From: Aquimarina mytili | GTDB lineage: Bacteria; Bacteroidota; Bacteroidia; Flavobacteriales; Flavobacteriaceae | Length of the DNA stretch: 64,000 nucleotides | Direction of reading: 5' to 3' | NCBI RefSeq assembly: GCF_016735115.1 | Contig: NZ_JAERQJ010000004.1 | Span: forward strand, 310,001-374,000 | Part shown: positions 36,037 through 44,209 of the stretch, one piece after another | Position numbering within the stretch: position 1 is the stretch's first letter | How the letters are laid out: every line of letters begins with the position of its first letter | The notes under the pieces: generated by a model | Seen by the model: only the letters and a program-made list of their open reading frames with translations | Told to the model about the DNA's origin: nothing | Database searches by the model: none | Translations under genes and position numbers: made by a program

Positions 36037-36810
36037 TTAAAATTGAATTCGTTGTTGTGGTTTTGTTAAAAAATGTGCTTCGGGGAATTTATTTTTTAAA
36101 GATTGTAGGTCTTCTTTTTTTATTCGAGGAGAAATATGTGTCGCTACAATATGTTTGGGTTCTATATATTTCTTGATTAATTCTGAAGCCTGGTTGTCCA
36201 GGAGCATCCAATATGGTAAAATCGCAATATAGATAGATTGTTCTGCTAACTTTAATTGATCAAAAAGGTTAATTTCTTCCAGCCAATTTGTGTCTCCGAC
36301 ATGGAGTATGTTTTTATTACTTATATTGACAATATAGCCTACATTTTCAATGGTCACGTGCTTTTTTCCGACATGGTTTATTTTAAGCCCGGTTATGTTA
36401 ATATCTCCATGTTTTATGGTTTGTTTCACATAATCTTTAGTAGATATTGTGAATAAGCGATCTGAAAACTCACTTAAATTCTTCGTAATCTGATTCGGAC
36501 CAAATAGTATTGCTTTTTTGTTGTGGATAAGAAAATCTCTTGATAATTGTGCACTAAAATGATCACAATGTCTATGGGTAAATAACAGTGCATCGGGTTG
36601 CAGTACTGTATTTATTCTATTAACCAGTTTTTGATCAGGAAAAAGATAATCCTCTCCATATTTTGTGTGTAAGCCATCTATTAATATTGAAAACTGGTTA
36701 TTTGAGATATATACTCCCATATTACCGATATAAGTAAGAGATATATTTTCTTGCGAAAATCCAAGGAAATTAAGAGTAATGACTGTAAAAAAAAGAAGTA
36801 CTTTTAACAC
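36037..36810 (-). CDS. Exported metallo-beta-lactamase-fold hydrolase
   Basis: 257 residues. The signal peptide ends near LGFSQE. The metal motif is THRHCDHFS (HxHxDH), with later ligands HVGDTNW and VATHISPR; the N-terminus SLTYIGNMGVYISNNQFSILIDG fits UlaG-like or phosphodiesterase-like MBL proteins. The substrate is unknown. It begins the four-gene minus-strand operon. Its upstream region holds a 9-bp inverted repeat and the 19-bp motif also found before the gene at 55038-58346. Confidence 0.85.
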   Translation of the reverse strand: MLKVLLFFTVITLNFLGFSQENISLTYIGNMGVYISNNQFSILIDGLHTKYGEDYLFPDQKLVNRINTVLQPDALLFTHRHCDHFSAQLSRDFLIHNKKAILFGPNQITKNLSEFSDRLFTISTKDYVKQTIKHGDINITGLKINHVGKKHVTIENVGYIVNISNKNILHVGDTNWLEEINLFDQLKLAEQSIYIAILPYWMLLDNQASELIKKYIEPKHIVATHISPRIKKEDLQSLKNKFPEAHFLTKPQQRIQF

Positions 36811-36821
36811 GTATTTACATA

Positions 36822-36846
36822 TTTACTTTATGGCGTCTAAAGTAAA
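36822..36846. promoter_or_regulatory. 9-bp perfect inverted repeat over the MBL-gene promoter
   Basis: TTTACTTTA-TGGCGTC-TAAAGTAAA. The right arm contains, on the minus strand, the -7-like TACTTTAG (36837-36844), with TTTG at 36861-36864 as a possible -33 (16-nt spacing). The placement suggests a repressor site or chance. Confidence 0.4.
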
Positions 36847-36865
36847 TAAAATGAAAGAGTCAAAG

Positions 36866-36884
36866 TCTTAAAGCGGTGTTAAGT
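36866..36884 (-). promoter_or_regulatory. 19-bp repeated motif upstream of MBL operon (copy 1)
   Basis: TCTTAAAGCGGTGTTAAGT on the plus strand, with short dyad arms CTTAA/TTAAG. It is identical to 58395-58413. The near edge is 55 nt before the start codon of the MBL gene. Confidence 0.6.
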
Positions 36885-36925
36885 AAATCGAAGTACGTTT
36901 AAAAAGGATAAATAATAGAATTAAA

Positions 36926-37168
36926 ATGAAATTTATAGAACTTACACTAAAAAATTATACTATTGTTCATGGTTTTGATGCCAGAAATAATGAAATTATA
37001 GAAAAAGTAGAAGTAGCAGAATTTTCTAAAAAGTTGGTCGCTATCGATAGAATAATGTCGATAAGTAAAGATTTTATTCTCATCCAATATGCGTATGATC
37101 GAATTATTTATTGGGAGTATGAAGAAGATTATGATCAGGTAAAAGCTACACTTTCAAAATGGCATTAA
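36926..37168 (+). CDS. Small protein of unknown function
   Basis: 80 residues, not recognised. It is acidic and Tyr-rich with predicted beta strands (KFIELTLKNYTIVHGFD, FILIQYAYDRIIYWEYEEDY) and no signal peptide. It resembles small beta-rich regulators such as flagellar FlbD-like proteins only in length and pattern, which is too weak for a name. A start ATG with an A-rich leader is present. The stop codon overlaps that of the convergent gene (TTAA shared). Confidence 0.6.
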   Translation: MKFIELTLKNYTIVHGFDARNNEIIEKVEVAEFSKKLVAIDRIMSISKDFILIQYAYDRIIYWEYEEDYDQVKATLSKWH

Positions 37169-37524
37169 GGTGTAATTATTTTAGAATTATCACCTGTTCT
37201 CGCAGAAATAAGTCTGAAATTTTTATCCACCTTAATAATAATTTTTTTACCGGTATGTAAATTGACCATTTTCCATCTAAAACCATAAGATGTTTCAAAA
37301 ATAGCTGACCTAGCCATTTTTCTTAAATCTACGCCGTCAATATTTTCAATAATTTGATTCGCTAAAAGATCTATACCTCTTTGTTTTTCTTCTTGTGGAG
37401 AAAGTTTACGTTCTCTTGGGTTTTGAATTACATCTGAAGACGATAGGGATGATTGATATTCAAAAGCGTTAGGATATAATTGTATACACAATATTAGCAA
37501 AAGGGGTAGTATGTAATTTTTCAT
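37165..37524 (-). CDS. Exported protein of unknown function
   Basis: 119 residues, not recognised. The signal peptide covers residues 1-20; a polar linker rich in Ser, Gln and Arg follows, then a compact C-terminal part (VDLRKMARSAIFETSYGFRWKMVNLHTGKKIIIKVDKNFRLISA). Its stop overlaps the convergent 80-residue gene. An 11-bp inverted repeat lies immediately upstream, which could be an operator. Confidence 0.65.
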   Translation of the reverse strand: MKNYILPLLLILCIQLYPNAFEYQSSLSSSDVIQNPRERKLSPQEEKQRGIDLLANQIIENIDGVDLRKMARSAIFETSYGFRWKMVNLHTGKKIIIKVDKNFRLISARTGDNSKIITP

Positions 37525-37537
37525 AATTTGGGGTTTT

Positions 37538-37569
37538 AATAATTACATGCTAAATAGTATGTAATTATT
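37538..37569. promoter_or_regulatory. 11-bp perfect inverted repeat upstream of the 119-residue gene
   Basis: Arms AATAATTACAT (37538-37548) and ATGTAATTATT (37559-37569) with a 10-nt spacer, 14 nt before the start codon. Either an operator covering the leader or an RNA hairpin over the ribosome-binding region. Confidence 0.45.
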
Positions 37570-37766
37570 TAAGCTTTATTTGTCTTGTCATATGTATTTG
37601 TAATAGTGCATTAACAATAAATCTACATAGGGGTTATGTAAAATTAACGCATAAAAGAGCTCTTTATGATATTATTTTGTTAAAAAAGAGTGAAATTTTA
37701 TTAAAAAATAGGGTTTTGGGCTCTATGATTGAGTTTTTGATAAAATACCGTAATTTTAATATGGAT

Positions 37767-38930
37767 TTATTGTTCTCTTTTTTCTAACTGATAGATTTCT
37801 CTTCCTAATTGGGCTAAGAAGGGGATTCCAACCTCAAAATACTCATAATTGTCATCATTATAAATCCCATTTTTATTCACATGAATTGTAGCTGAGATCA
37901 TAAATTCAATAGTATTGTGCGTATCTTTTATGTAAGAACAGTCTGTAAGATAACCATAGGCACTGCCTACTTTATTATAGATCCTTATGTTTTTTGGGAT
38001 ATCATTTTTTGTATCTCCATACATGAAAAACTTACTGTAAGAATCATAATATGTTTTTTTATCGTATCCAACTTCCTGCGGCAAAAGACTCATAGCCTTT
38101 AAAACAAAAGCATAATCATCGGGTTTGATATCAAAGCGCTCGGATGCTGAATACTTTTCAGGAAATTGTACACGTTTCATGATGTCATGCAATGATCTTA
38201 GAGGAAGATAATTGTTTTCAGAAAAATCTTTAGGTTGGGGAATTAATGTATCATTATAAATATACCCTTTACCTTTTAAAAGTCTTTTGATAGTTAATTT
38301 AGGAAGAGGAAGATTTTCTATAGCCTCTTGTTCATATACAGAAATACTATCGTCTGGGTTGTTTTTGAATTGTATAGATTGCGTTTTTAAGTTTTGAGCA
38401 TGAAATGCAGATAATCGATGAGATATCCTGCCATTTAGATTCTTAGATTTCAAATTATTATTGATGTAATCTTGTCCCAAAAACTCAAATAAGCGATTGT
38501 ATGATTGATTAGAACTTACAGCAAATATTTTTGTAATAGCCTCTTCAATAGAAGTATATAGAGTATCATTTTGGGTTTTGAAACTAGTTTTTCTATTGAT
38601 ATGAACCTCTTTTTCTTGTAGTTCTTTTACTTTTTCCAGGGCCATTAAAGCAATAGGAAACTTTACAGAACTCGCAGGATAAAAGTAAAGACTGTCATTA
38701 ACATTAAACTCAAAATCTTTAAAAATTGGGGTATCATTCTTATCTCTCTCGATTTGAGTATAAATAACCTGAAGTTCATAATCATCATAACTTTTCATTA
38801 CCCTTTGAATCAATTTGGATTTTGATTTTAGGGCAATCTCTAAAGGGTTTTCTTTAGAGCATGAAACGATAAGAATAGTTAGTATTAATAGCGCTAAGGT
38901 ATTTTTTATATGATTTCGAGATAAAAACAA
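37767..38930 (-). CDS. Class A beta-lactamase-like serine hydrolase, lipoprotein (TTG start)
   Basis: 387 residues. The lipobox LILTILIVSC places a lipid-anchored Cys at about residue 24. The catalytic core shows FYPASSVKFPIAL (SxxK), VSSNQSYNRLFEFLG (SxN) and NKVGSAYG (KTG-like), so it is a penicillin-recognising-type hydrolase; the Val in place of Thr in KTG suggests a non-beta-lactamase role. No ATG is available: the frame is closed upstream by TGA and the first credible start is TTG at 38930. It follows the M28 peptidase gene by 11 bp and is likely co-transcribed. Confidence 0.82.
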   Translation of the reverse strand: MFLSRNHIKNTLALLILTILIVSCSKENPLEIALKSKSKLIQRVMKSYDDYELQVIYTQIERDKNDTPIFKDFEFNVNDSLYFYPASSVKFPIALMALEKVKELQEKEVHINRKTSFKTQNDTLYTSIEEAITKIFAVSSNQSYNRLFEFLGQDYINNNLKSKNLNGRISHRLSAFHAQNLKTQSIQFKNNPDDSISVYEQEAIENLPLPKLTIKRLLKGKGYIYNDTLIPQPKDFSENNYLPLRSLHDIMKRVQFPEKYSASERFDIKPDDYAFVLKAMSLLPQEVGYDKKTYYDSYSKFFMYGDTKNDIPKNIRIYNKVGSAYGYLTDCSYIKDTHNTIEFMISATIHVNKNGIYNDDNYEYFEVGIPFLAQLGREIYQLEKREQ

Positions 38931-38941
38931 ATATTGCTGTT

Positions 38942-40438
38942 TTATTTTTGATATAATTTTGTTCCTGCTTCATAGTATTTATCTCCTTCAATCCAAAAAG
39001 GAGTTTTGGGATTGTCTGCAATTTTTCTGCAGGCTAATACATAGGATTGAAAAAATTTGAATAAATAATTATAATCTACAGAATCGGGGTTGTCGGTTAC
39101 CTGATGATAGTATTTCGTAATTTCCTCATTGAAAGATGTGAATCCCATACTAAAAGTTGGCGAGGGGATACCTTTAGCTGCAAAATTTACATTATCTGAT
39201 CGATCAAATAGGCCTTGTTCTGGTGCAGGGTCATCAATAGCCTCCAATCCGAATTTTTTGACAGCTTCAATAATGTCATTTTTTGCGGTTGTTCTGCCCA
39301 GCCCAATAATTGTCGCTTTAGTAGTATCATTATATCCTCCATTATCGCTATTAAAACAATATACCATTTTTTGCAAAGGTATCACCGGGTGTTCTACATA
39401 CCATTTGCTACCTAACAATCCTTTTTCTTCTCCCGTAAAAAGAATAAAAAGCGCTGATCTTTTGGTGGGGTATTTAGCTATGTTCTCTGCAGCAGAAAGT
39501 ACAGTAACTGTTCCGACAGCATTATCCCTGGCTCCATTATAAATAGAGTCATTTTCTACAGGTTTACCAATTCCCACATGATCATAATGGGCAGAATAAA
39601 TGATATATTCATCCTTAAGTTTTGGATCTGATCCTTCAACTATACCAATAACATTTTGAGAATATACGGTGCTTTCTTCAACACCTTCAACCACTACTTC
39701 TACATCGATTTCTTTTTTAGTACTGAAAAGGTTATTTATTTCTTCATTTTTATCATTGATCCAAAGGTATGTAAACTCGTCTTTTTCTTTTTTCTTAGAA
39801 CCGGACAAGGACATACTTTCACTATTAAGATAGTGCTCTAGTTGTGCAGCTGTAGGTTTGTCTACGCTACACACTTCAATAATACCCAGTGCTCCTTTTT
39901 CCTTAGCTAACTGTCTTTTTTCTCTGGTTTTTGAAAAAGAAGTTCTAATTGCTTTATTATCCTTGCTTCCTATAATGCATATTACGTACTTTCCAGTGAC
40001 ATCGATATTTTTATAATCCTCTTCTAATCCATAATTTAGAAAAACTGCTTTTCCTTTATACGAGGTATTTATCTTGTTCATGATGAAAATCTCATCCAGA
40101 GAAATACTTTCAGCCTTAAAAGTTGTTTTTGATGCTGCAGAAATCTTTTTTAACGCTACAGGTTGAAGATAACTATCGGTGTCTGGTATAGGTTTCACTC
40201 CATAGCTTCTTAACATATTGGCTAAATATTGAGCGGCAATTTTATTTTCTGGAGATCCCGTTTGTCGTCCTTTTAATTCATCTGAGGCCAGAAAATAGAT
40301 ATAGCCTTCAATTTCACTTTTGGAAACTGTTGATTTAACTTTTTCAACATCATCTTGAGCATTAATAAAAAATGGAAAGACAAAAAGTAAAAAAAATAGA
40401 GTCTGCTTTTTTAGTTGTAATGACGATATGTGATACAT
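38942..40438 (-). CDS. M28 family exported metallopeptidase
   Basis: 498 residues. The leader (to FPFFINAQ) is followed by the N-terminal part with a PA-like insertion (about 100-250). The catalytic ligands are in YIIYSAHYDHVG, GARDNAVGTV, LFTGEEKGLLGSKW, FNSDNGGYND and KYYHQVTDNPDS, the complete two-zinc set of M28 aminopeptidases. It would release N-terminal amino acids from peptides outside the cytoplasm, complementing the secreted M36 enzyme and the S10 peptidase. The serine hydrolase gene follows in the same operon. Confidence 0.92.
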   Translation of the reverse strand: MYHISSLQLKKQTLFFLLFVFPFFINAQDDVEKVKSTVSKSEIEGYIYFLASDELKGRQTGSPENKIAAQYLANMLRSYGVKPIPDTDSYLQPVALKKISAASKTTFKAESISLDEIFIMNKINTSYKGKAVFLNYGLEEDYKNIDVTGKYVICIIGSKDNKAIRTSFSKTREKRQLAKEKGALGIIEVCSVDKPTAAQLEHYLNSESMSLSGSKKKEKDEFTYLWINDKNEEINNLFSTKKEIDVEVVVEGVEESTVYSQNVIGIVEGSDPKLKDEYIIYSAHYDHVGIGKPVENDSIYNGARDNAVGTVTVLSAAENIAKYPTKRSALFILFTGEEKGLLGSKWYVEHPVIPLQKMVYCFNSDNGGYNDTTKATIIGLGRTTAKNDIIEAVKKFGLEAIDDPAPEQGLFDRSDNVNFAAKGIPSPTFSMGFTSFNEEITKYYHQVTDNPDSVDYNYLFKFFQSYVLACRKIADNPKTPFWIEGDKYYEAGTKLYQK

Positions 40439-40637
40439 GATTGTAGTGAGTTATAGGTGTAGTATTATATAGTATGTTTTTAACTTTCTTCTCAAAGATA
40501 GTAATTGTAATCAAAAAGTACTTTAGCTGTTTTGATAGGTCGTATTTTATCATAGATTATCCAAAACAAATGTTAATTCTGATTTCTTCGATGGGTCAGG
40601 TGTCTCAATCTTATATAAAATATGCTAACTTTAATGT

Positions 40638-41768
40638 ATGAAAGAGAAAAAGAGAATTTTTAAGAAAGGATTCAGTTTTAAAGTTTATGAAGCTCCAGAA
40701 CAATCTCCATTCGATAAACTTTTTGACATTTTTCAAGAAATTATTACTCACACCTCTGGTGATCTTGATGAAGCATTGGATTGGATGAAAGAACTTGATA
40801 AAGAATATCAATTAACTGATGATGAGTACACTTTGGATGATTTTGTTGAAGACCTGAAGAAGAAGGGGTATATTCGAGAAGAAATAAAACCAGATGGGGA
40901 CGGAAAAATGTCCATTACCGCAAAAACTGAACAAGCAATACGCAAACGCGCTTTAGATCAAATTTTTGGTAAATTGAAGCGTAGTGGAGCAGGCAATCAC
41001 CGAACTAATTATATTGGTAGGGGGGATGAGCATGCGGGAGAGTTTAGAAGTTATCAATATGGAGACTCTTTAGAACGAATCTCTATGACAGAGAGCTTGA
41101 AAAATGCTCAAATCAATCATGGAATTGGAGATCTTAATCTTACTGAAGATGATTTAGTAGTTGAAGAAACCCAATACAAAGCACAAATGAGTACGGTATT
41201 AATGATTGATATCAGTCACAGCATGATTTTGTATGGAGAGGATCGTATTACCCCTGCAAAAAAGGTAGCTATGGCATTGGCAGAATTAATAACAACGCGA
41301 TATCCTAAGGATACTTTGGATATTTTGGTTTTTGGTAATGATGCCTGGCCTATTGCAATTAAAGATCTTCCTTATTTGCAAGTAGGACCATATCATACTA
41401 ACACCGTAGCGGGATTGCAATTGGCAATGGATATGTTACGCAGAAAACGTAATACCAATAAACAAATTTTTATGATAACCGATGGTAAACCTAGCTGTCT
41501 TAGAATGCCAGATGGTCAATATTATAAAAATAGTAATGGTTTGGATAGGCATATTGTTAATAAATGTTATATGATGGCCCAACAAGCACGCAGGCTTCAT
41601 ATTCCTATCACGACTTTTATGATAGCTCAAGATCCATATTTGATGCAATTTGTAAGAGAATTCACTTATGCCAATCAAGGGAAAGCATTTTATACAGGGT
41701 TAAAAGGCTTAGGAGAAATGATTTTTGAAGATTATGAAACCAACAGAAGAAAAAGAATAAAAGGCTAG
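40638..41768 (+). CDS. VWA domain protein (CoxE/ViaA-like partner of AAA+ ATPase)
   Basis: 376 residues, no signal peptide. An N-terminal helical region (1-180) precedes a von Willebrand A domain with MIDAS motif DISHS (Asp191), downstream Thr in HTNTVAGLQLAMDM and Asp in FMITDGKPS. The next gene, 52 bp downstream, encodes a MoxR/Mg-chelatase-type ATPase, and such pairs act together as chaperone-like machines. Their client is unknown. This is a soluble version, unlike BatA-type membrane VWA proteins. Confidence 0.88.
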   Translation: MKEKKRIFKKGFSFKVYEAPEQSPFDKLFDIFQEIITHTSGDLDEALDWMKELDKEYQLTDDEYTLDDFVEDLKKKGYIREEIKPDGDGKMSITAKTEQAIRKRALDQIFGKLKRSGAGNHRTNYIGRGDEHAGEFRSYQYGDSLERISMTESLKNAQINHGIGDLNLTEDDLVVEETQYKAQMSTVLMIDISHSMILYGEDRITPAKKVAMALAELITTRYPKDTLDILVFGNDAWPIAIKDLPYLQVGPYHTNTVAGLQLAMDMLRRKRNTNKQIFMITDGKPSCLRMPDGQYYKNSNGLDRHIVNKCYMMAQQARRLHIPITTFMIAQDPYLMQFVREFTYANQGKAFYTGLKGLGEMIFEDYETNRRKRIKG

Positions 41769-41820
41769 ATCAATTATAAACTTTGAATCAAAATTTATTG
41801 CTATAAAGAAATAAACACTT

Positions 41821-43284
41821 ATGAAAATTGATACTATAAAAACTTTAGGTCAACTAAAAGAATCTGAATATAAAAGTAAGTCGATTAAAGATGAATTGAG
41901 AGATAATCTAAGAACAAAAATTAGTAATGATGAAGAAACCTTTACTGGTATTCATGGATATGAAAATACAGTAATTCCAGAACTGGAAAGAGCTATTCTT
42001 TCCAGGCATAATATTAATTTGTTAGGACTACGAGGGCAGGCAAAAACTCGATTAGCAAGACAAATGATTAATTTGCTGGATGAATGGATTCCTGTGGTTG
42101 AGGGCTCAGAGATTAATGACGATCCGTTTAATCCCATTTCTAGATATGCGGTTACGACATTAGCAGAAAAAGGAGATGATACTCCTATAGTTTGGTTACA
42201 TCGATCTGATCGGTTTGCAGAAAAATTGGCAACACCAGATGTTACCGTAGCCGATATTATTGGAGATGTAGATCCAATAAAAGCAGCCAATCTAAAACTG
42301 AGCTATGCTGATGATCGCGTAATTCATTTTGGGATGATTCCAAGAGCAAATCGTTGTATTTTTGTGATTAATGAGTTGCCAGATTTACAAGCTCGTATCC
42401 AGGTGGCTCTATTTAATATTTTGCAAGAAGGCGATATTCAGATCAGAGGGTTTAAATTAAGATTACCATTAGATATTCAGTTTGTATTTACAGCTAACCC
42501 AGAAGATTATACAAATAGAGGAAGCATTGTTACTCCACTAAAAGATAGAATTGGATCTCAAATCCTGACGCATTATCCCGAAACTATTGAAATTGCCAGG
42601 ACAATAACTCAGCAGGAGGCTAAACTCGATTCTAGACAAAGTGATTTAGTATACGTACCTAATCTTGCCAAGGATCTATTAGAGCAAATTAGTTTCCAGG
42701 CTAGAAACAGTGAATTTATAGATCACAAAAGCGGAATAAGTGCTCGGATGAGTATTACCGCTTATGAAAACCTTTTGAGTACGGCAGAATATAGAGCACT
42801 AAGGGCTGGCGATACGAGTACCTTATTAAGATTAAGCGATTTTATCGGCGTAATTCCTTCAATAACCGGTAAGGTAGAATTAGTATATGAGGGAGAACAA
42901 GAAGGAGCTGCTTCTGTGGCGCAAACCTTAATTACAGAGGCGGTAAAAACATTATTCTCAGATTATTTTCCTAAAATTGAGAAGCTTGAAAAAGAAGGTT
43001 TTGAAAGTCCTTACCAAGATTTAATAAATTGGTTTTTTGAAGAAAGTGGTATTGAATTATTAGATGATATATCTGATCAAGAGTACAAGAAAAAACTAGC
43101 TTCGATTCCTCCTTTAGACGATTTGATCAAAGAATATCAACCAGAAATTGAAGAGAAAGATTCTTATTTTATGAAAGAGTTTTTGTTGTGGGGTTTAGTT
43201 GAATATAAAAAATTAAGCAAACATAGACTTTCTGAAGGTTTTCATTTCAAAGACCTTTATGGTAGCTATATAAGTGGGCTTTAA
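41821..43284 (+). CDS. AAA+ ATPase of the MoxR/Mg-chelatase type with variant Walker motifs
   Basis: 487 residues. The P-loop reads GLRGQAKT (69-76), where Ala74 takes the place of the usual last Gly before Lys; the Walker B motif is CIFVINELPD with Asn184-Glu185 instead of Asp-Glu. A pre-sensor segment VVFTANPEDYTNRGSIVTPLKDRIGSQI (within about 221-250) and Arg-rich sensor 2 region ARMSITAYENLL complete the domain. The C-terminal 130 residues are helical. These variants recur in this family as far as I recall, so activity is not excluded. It pairs with the VWA gene upstream. Confidence 0.85.
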   Translation: MKIDTIKTLGQLKESEYKSKSIKDELRDNLRTKISNDEETFTGIHGYENTVIPELERAILSRHNINLLGLRGQAKTRLARQMINLLDEWIPVVEGSEINDDPFNPISRYAVTTLAEKGDDTPIVWLHRSDRFAEKLATPDVTVADIIGDVDPIKAANLKLSYADDRVIHFGMIPRANRCIFVINELPDLQARIQVALFNILQEGDIQIRGFKLRLPLDIQFVFTANPEDYTNRGSIVTPLKDRIGSQILTHYPETIEIARTITQQEAKLDSRQSDLVYVPNLAKDLLEQISFQARNSEFIDHKSGISARMSITAYENLLSTAEYRALRAGDTSTLLRLSDFIGVIPSITGKVELVYEGEQEGAASVAQTLITEAVKTLFSDYFPKIEKLEKEGFESPYQDLINWFFEESGIELLDDISDQEYKKKLASIPPLDDLIKEYQPEIEEKDSYFMKEFLLWGLVEYKKLSKHRLSEGFHFKDLYGSYISGL

Positions 43285-43372
43285 GTTTTGTTTACTTTTT
43301 TGGATTATATATCCCTAAAGTATTTATGCTGGTGCTCAATTATAAAACATTTTACAGTCAACTTTATTTCAA

Positions 43373-44200
43373 TTACCAGTAAGCGACAAAAAAACGCTCA
43401 AAAGAACCATCTCCGTTATTCATCCATAATAACGGAGATTTTTTTTGTGCATATTGAAGATGTAGTTGTTTATAGATGTCATCATAAGAAAACCAGGTAT
43501 CGCAATATTTGGGGTTTACAATCCAATTTTGCTTTATAGGGATATGAAATTGTTTAGAGGTATATCTTTTTGAATTAAAATCTTTAAATTTTATCCAATA
43601 TCCTATGATACAATCATTATTTATATATGTAAAAGTTTCGTGTTTTAAAGAATAGGGAACAAATAAATTTACCAAATAACAGGCCTGTTGTTTAACGCGA
43701 TTTAGTTCTATATTTAATTCTTTTAAAACCTCTTTGGTTTCATTTTTATAAAGTAATGGGAACTGTTTGTTTTTTAACTTTTCAATTTTCTGGAGTAAAG
43801 AATCTTTACGATTTGGACCAATCCACCTATGCATTTCTTCATTGATATCGGGGTCATATACATAAAATTTATAGATCAATTCAATATGTAGGATTTCTTC
43901 TTTAATAAGATCTTTTATTAAAAAATCAAGCTCACCAATGGTGATTTTTTGTTTAAAAATTTGAATGTTTTTGGCAATTATCTGATAGTTTTGAGAGGCA
44001 CTAACACAATATTCAAAAAAATGTTCAATTCGTTTACCTAAAACTTCGTTATCGCTAATGGTTAAGTTTATACTATTAGGTAGTAATGAGCTTTTGGATA
44101 TTACATTAAAATCAAAAAGGGCTAGACCAAGAAAAGAATCAAAATTGTGGATAGCCGCGCTATTTAGAAATCCTGCATATTGTTGCTTCAAAATTGCCAA
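43373..44200 (-). CDS. DUF1853 family protein (TTG start)
   Basis: 275 residues. The pattern matches DUF1853: LGKRIEHFFEYCVSASQNYQIIAKNIQI, FLIKDLIKEEILHIELIYKFYVYDP, WIGPNRKDSLLQKIEKLKNKQFPLL and CIIGYWIKFKDF, with acidic residues in ELIYKFYV that recall nuclease-like folds (uncertain). The frame is closed by TAA upstream and there is no ATG until far into the protein, so the start is TTG at 44200. It follows the first kinase gene by 9 bp. Its last 75 bp also encode, on the other strand, the terminator at 43409-43446. Confidence 0.78.
   Translation of the reverse strand: MAILKQQYAGFLNSAAIHNFDSFLGLALFDFNVISKSSLLPNSINLTISDNEVLGKRIEHFFEYCVSASQNYQIIAKNIQIFKQKITIGELDFLIKDLIKEEILHIELIYKFYVYDPDINEEMHRWIGPNRKDSLLQKIEKLKNKQFPLLYKNETKEVLKELNIELNRVKQQACYLVNLFVPYSLKHETFTYINNDCIIGYWIKFKDFNSKRYTSKQFHIPIKQNWIVNPKYCDTWFSYDDIYKQLHLQYAQKKSPLLWMNNGDGSFERFFVAYW
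43409..43446 (+). terminator. Terminator of the VWA/AAA+ operon, embedded in the convergent DUF1853 coding region
   Basis: Arms ATCTCCGTTATT (43409-43420) and AATAACGGAGAT (43428-43439), 7-nt loop CATCCAT, then seven T. It lies 125 nt past the AAA+ stop codon and inside the 3' end of the opposite gene, where it encodes part of its C-terminus. Confidence 0.85.
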
Positions 44201-44209
44201 AACGTAATG

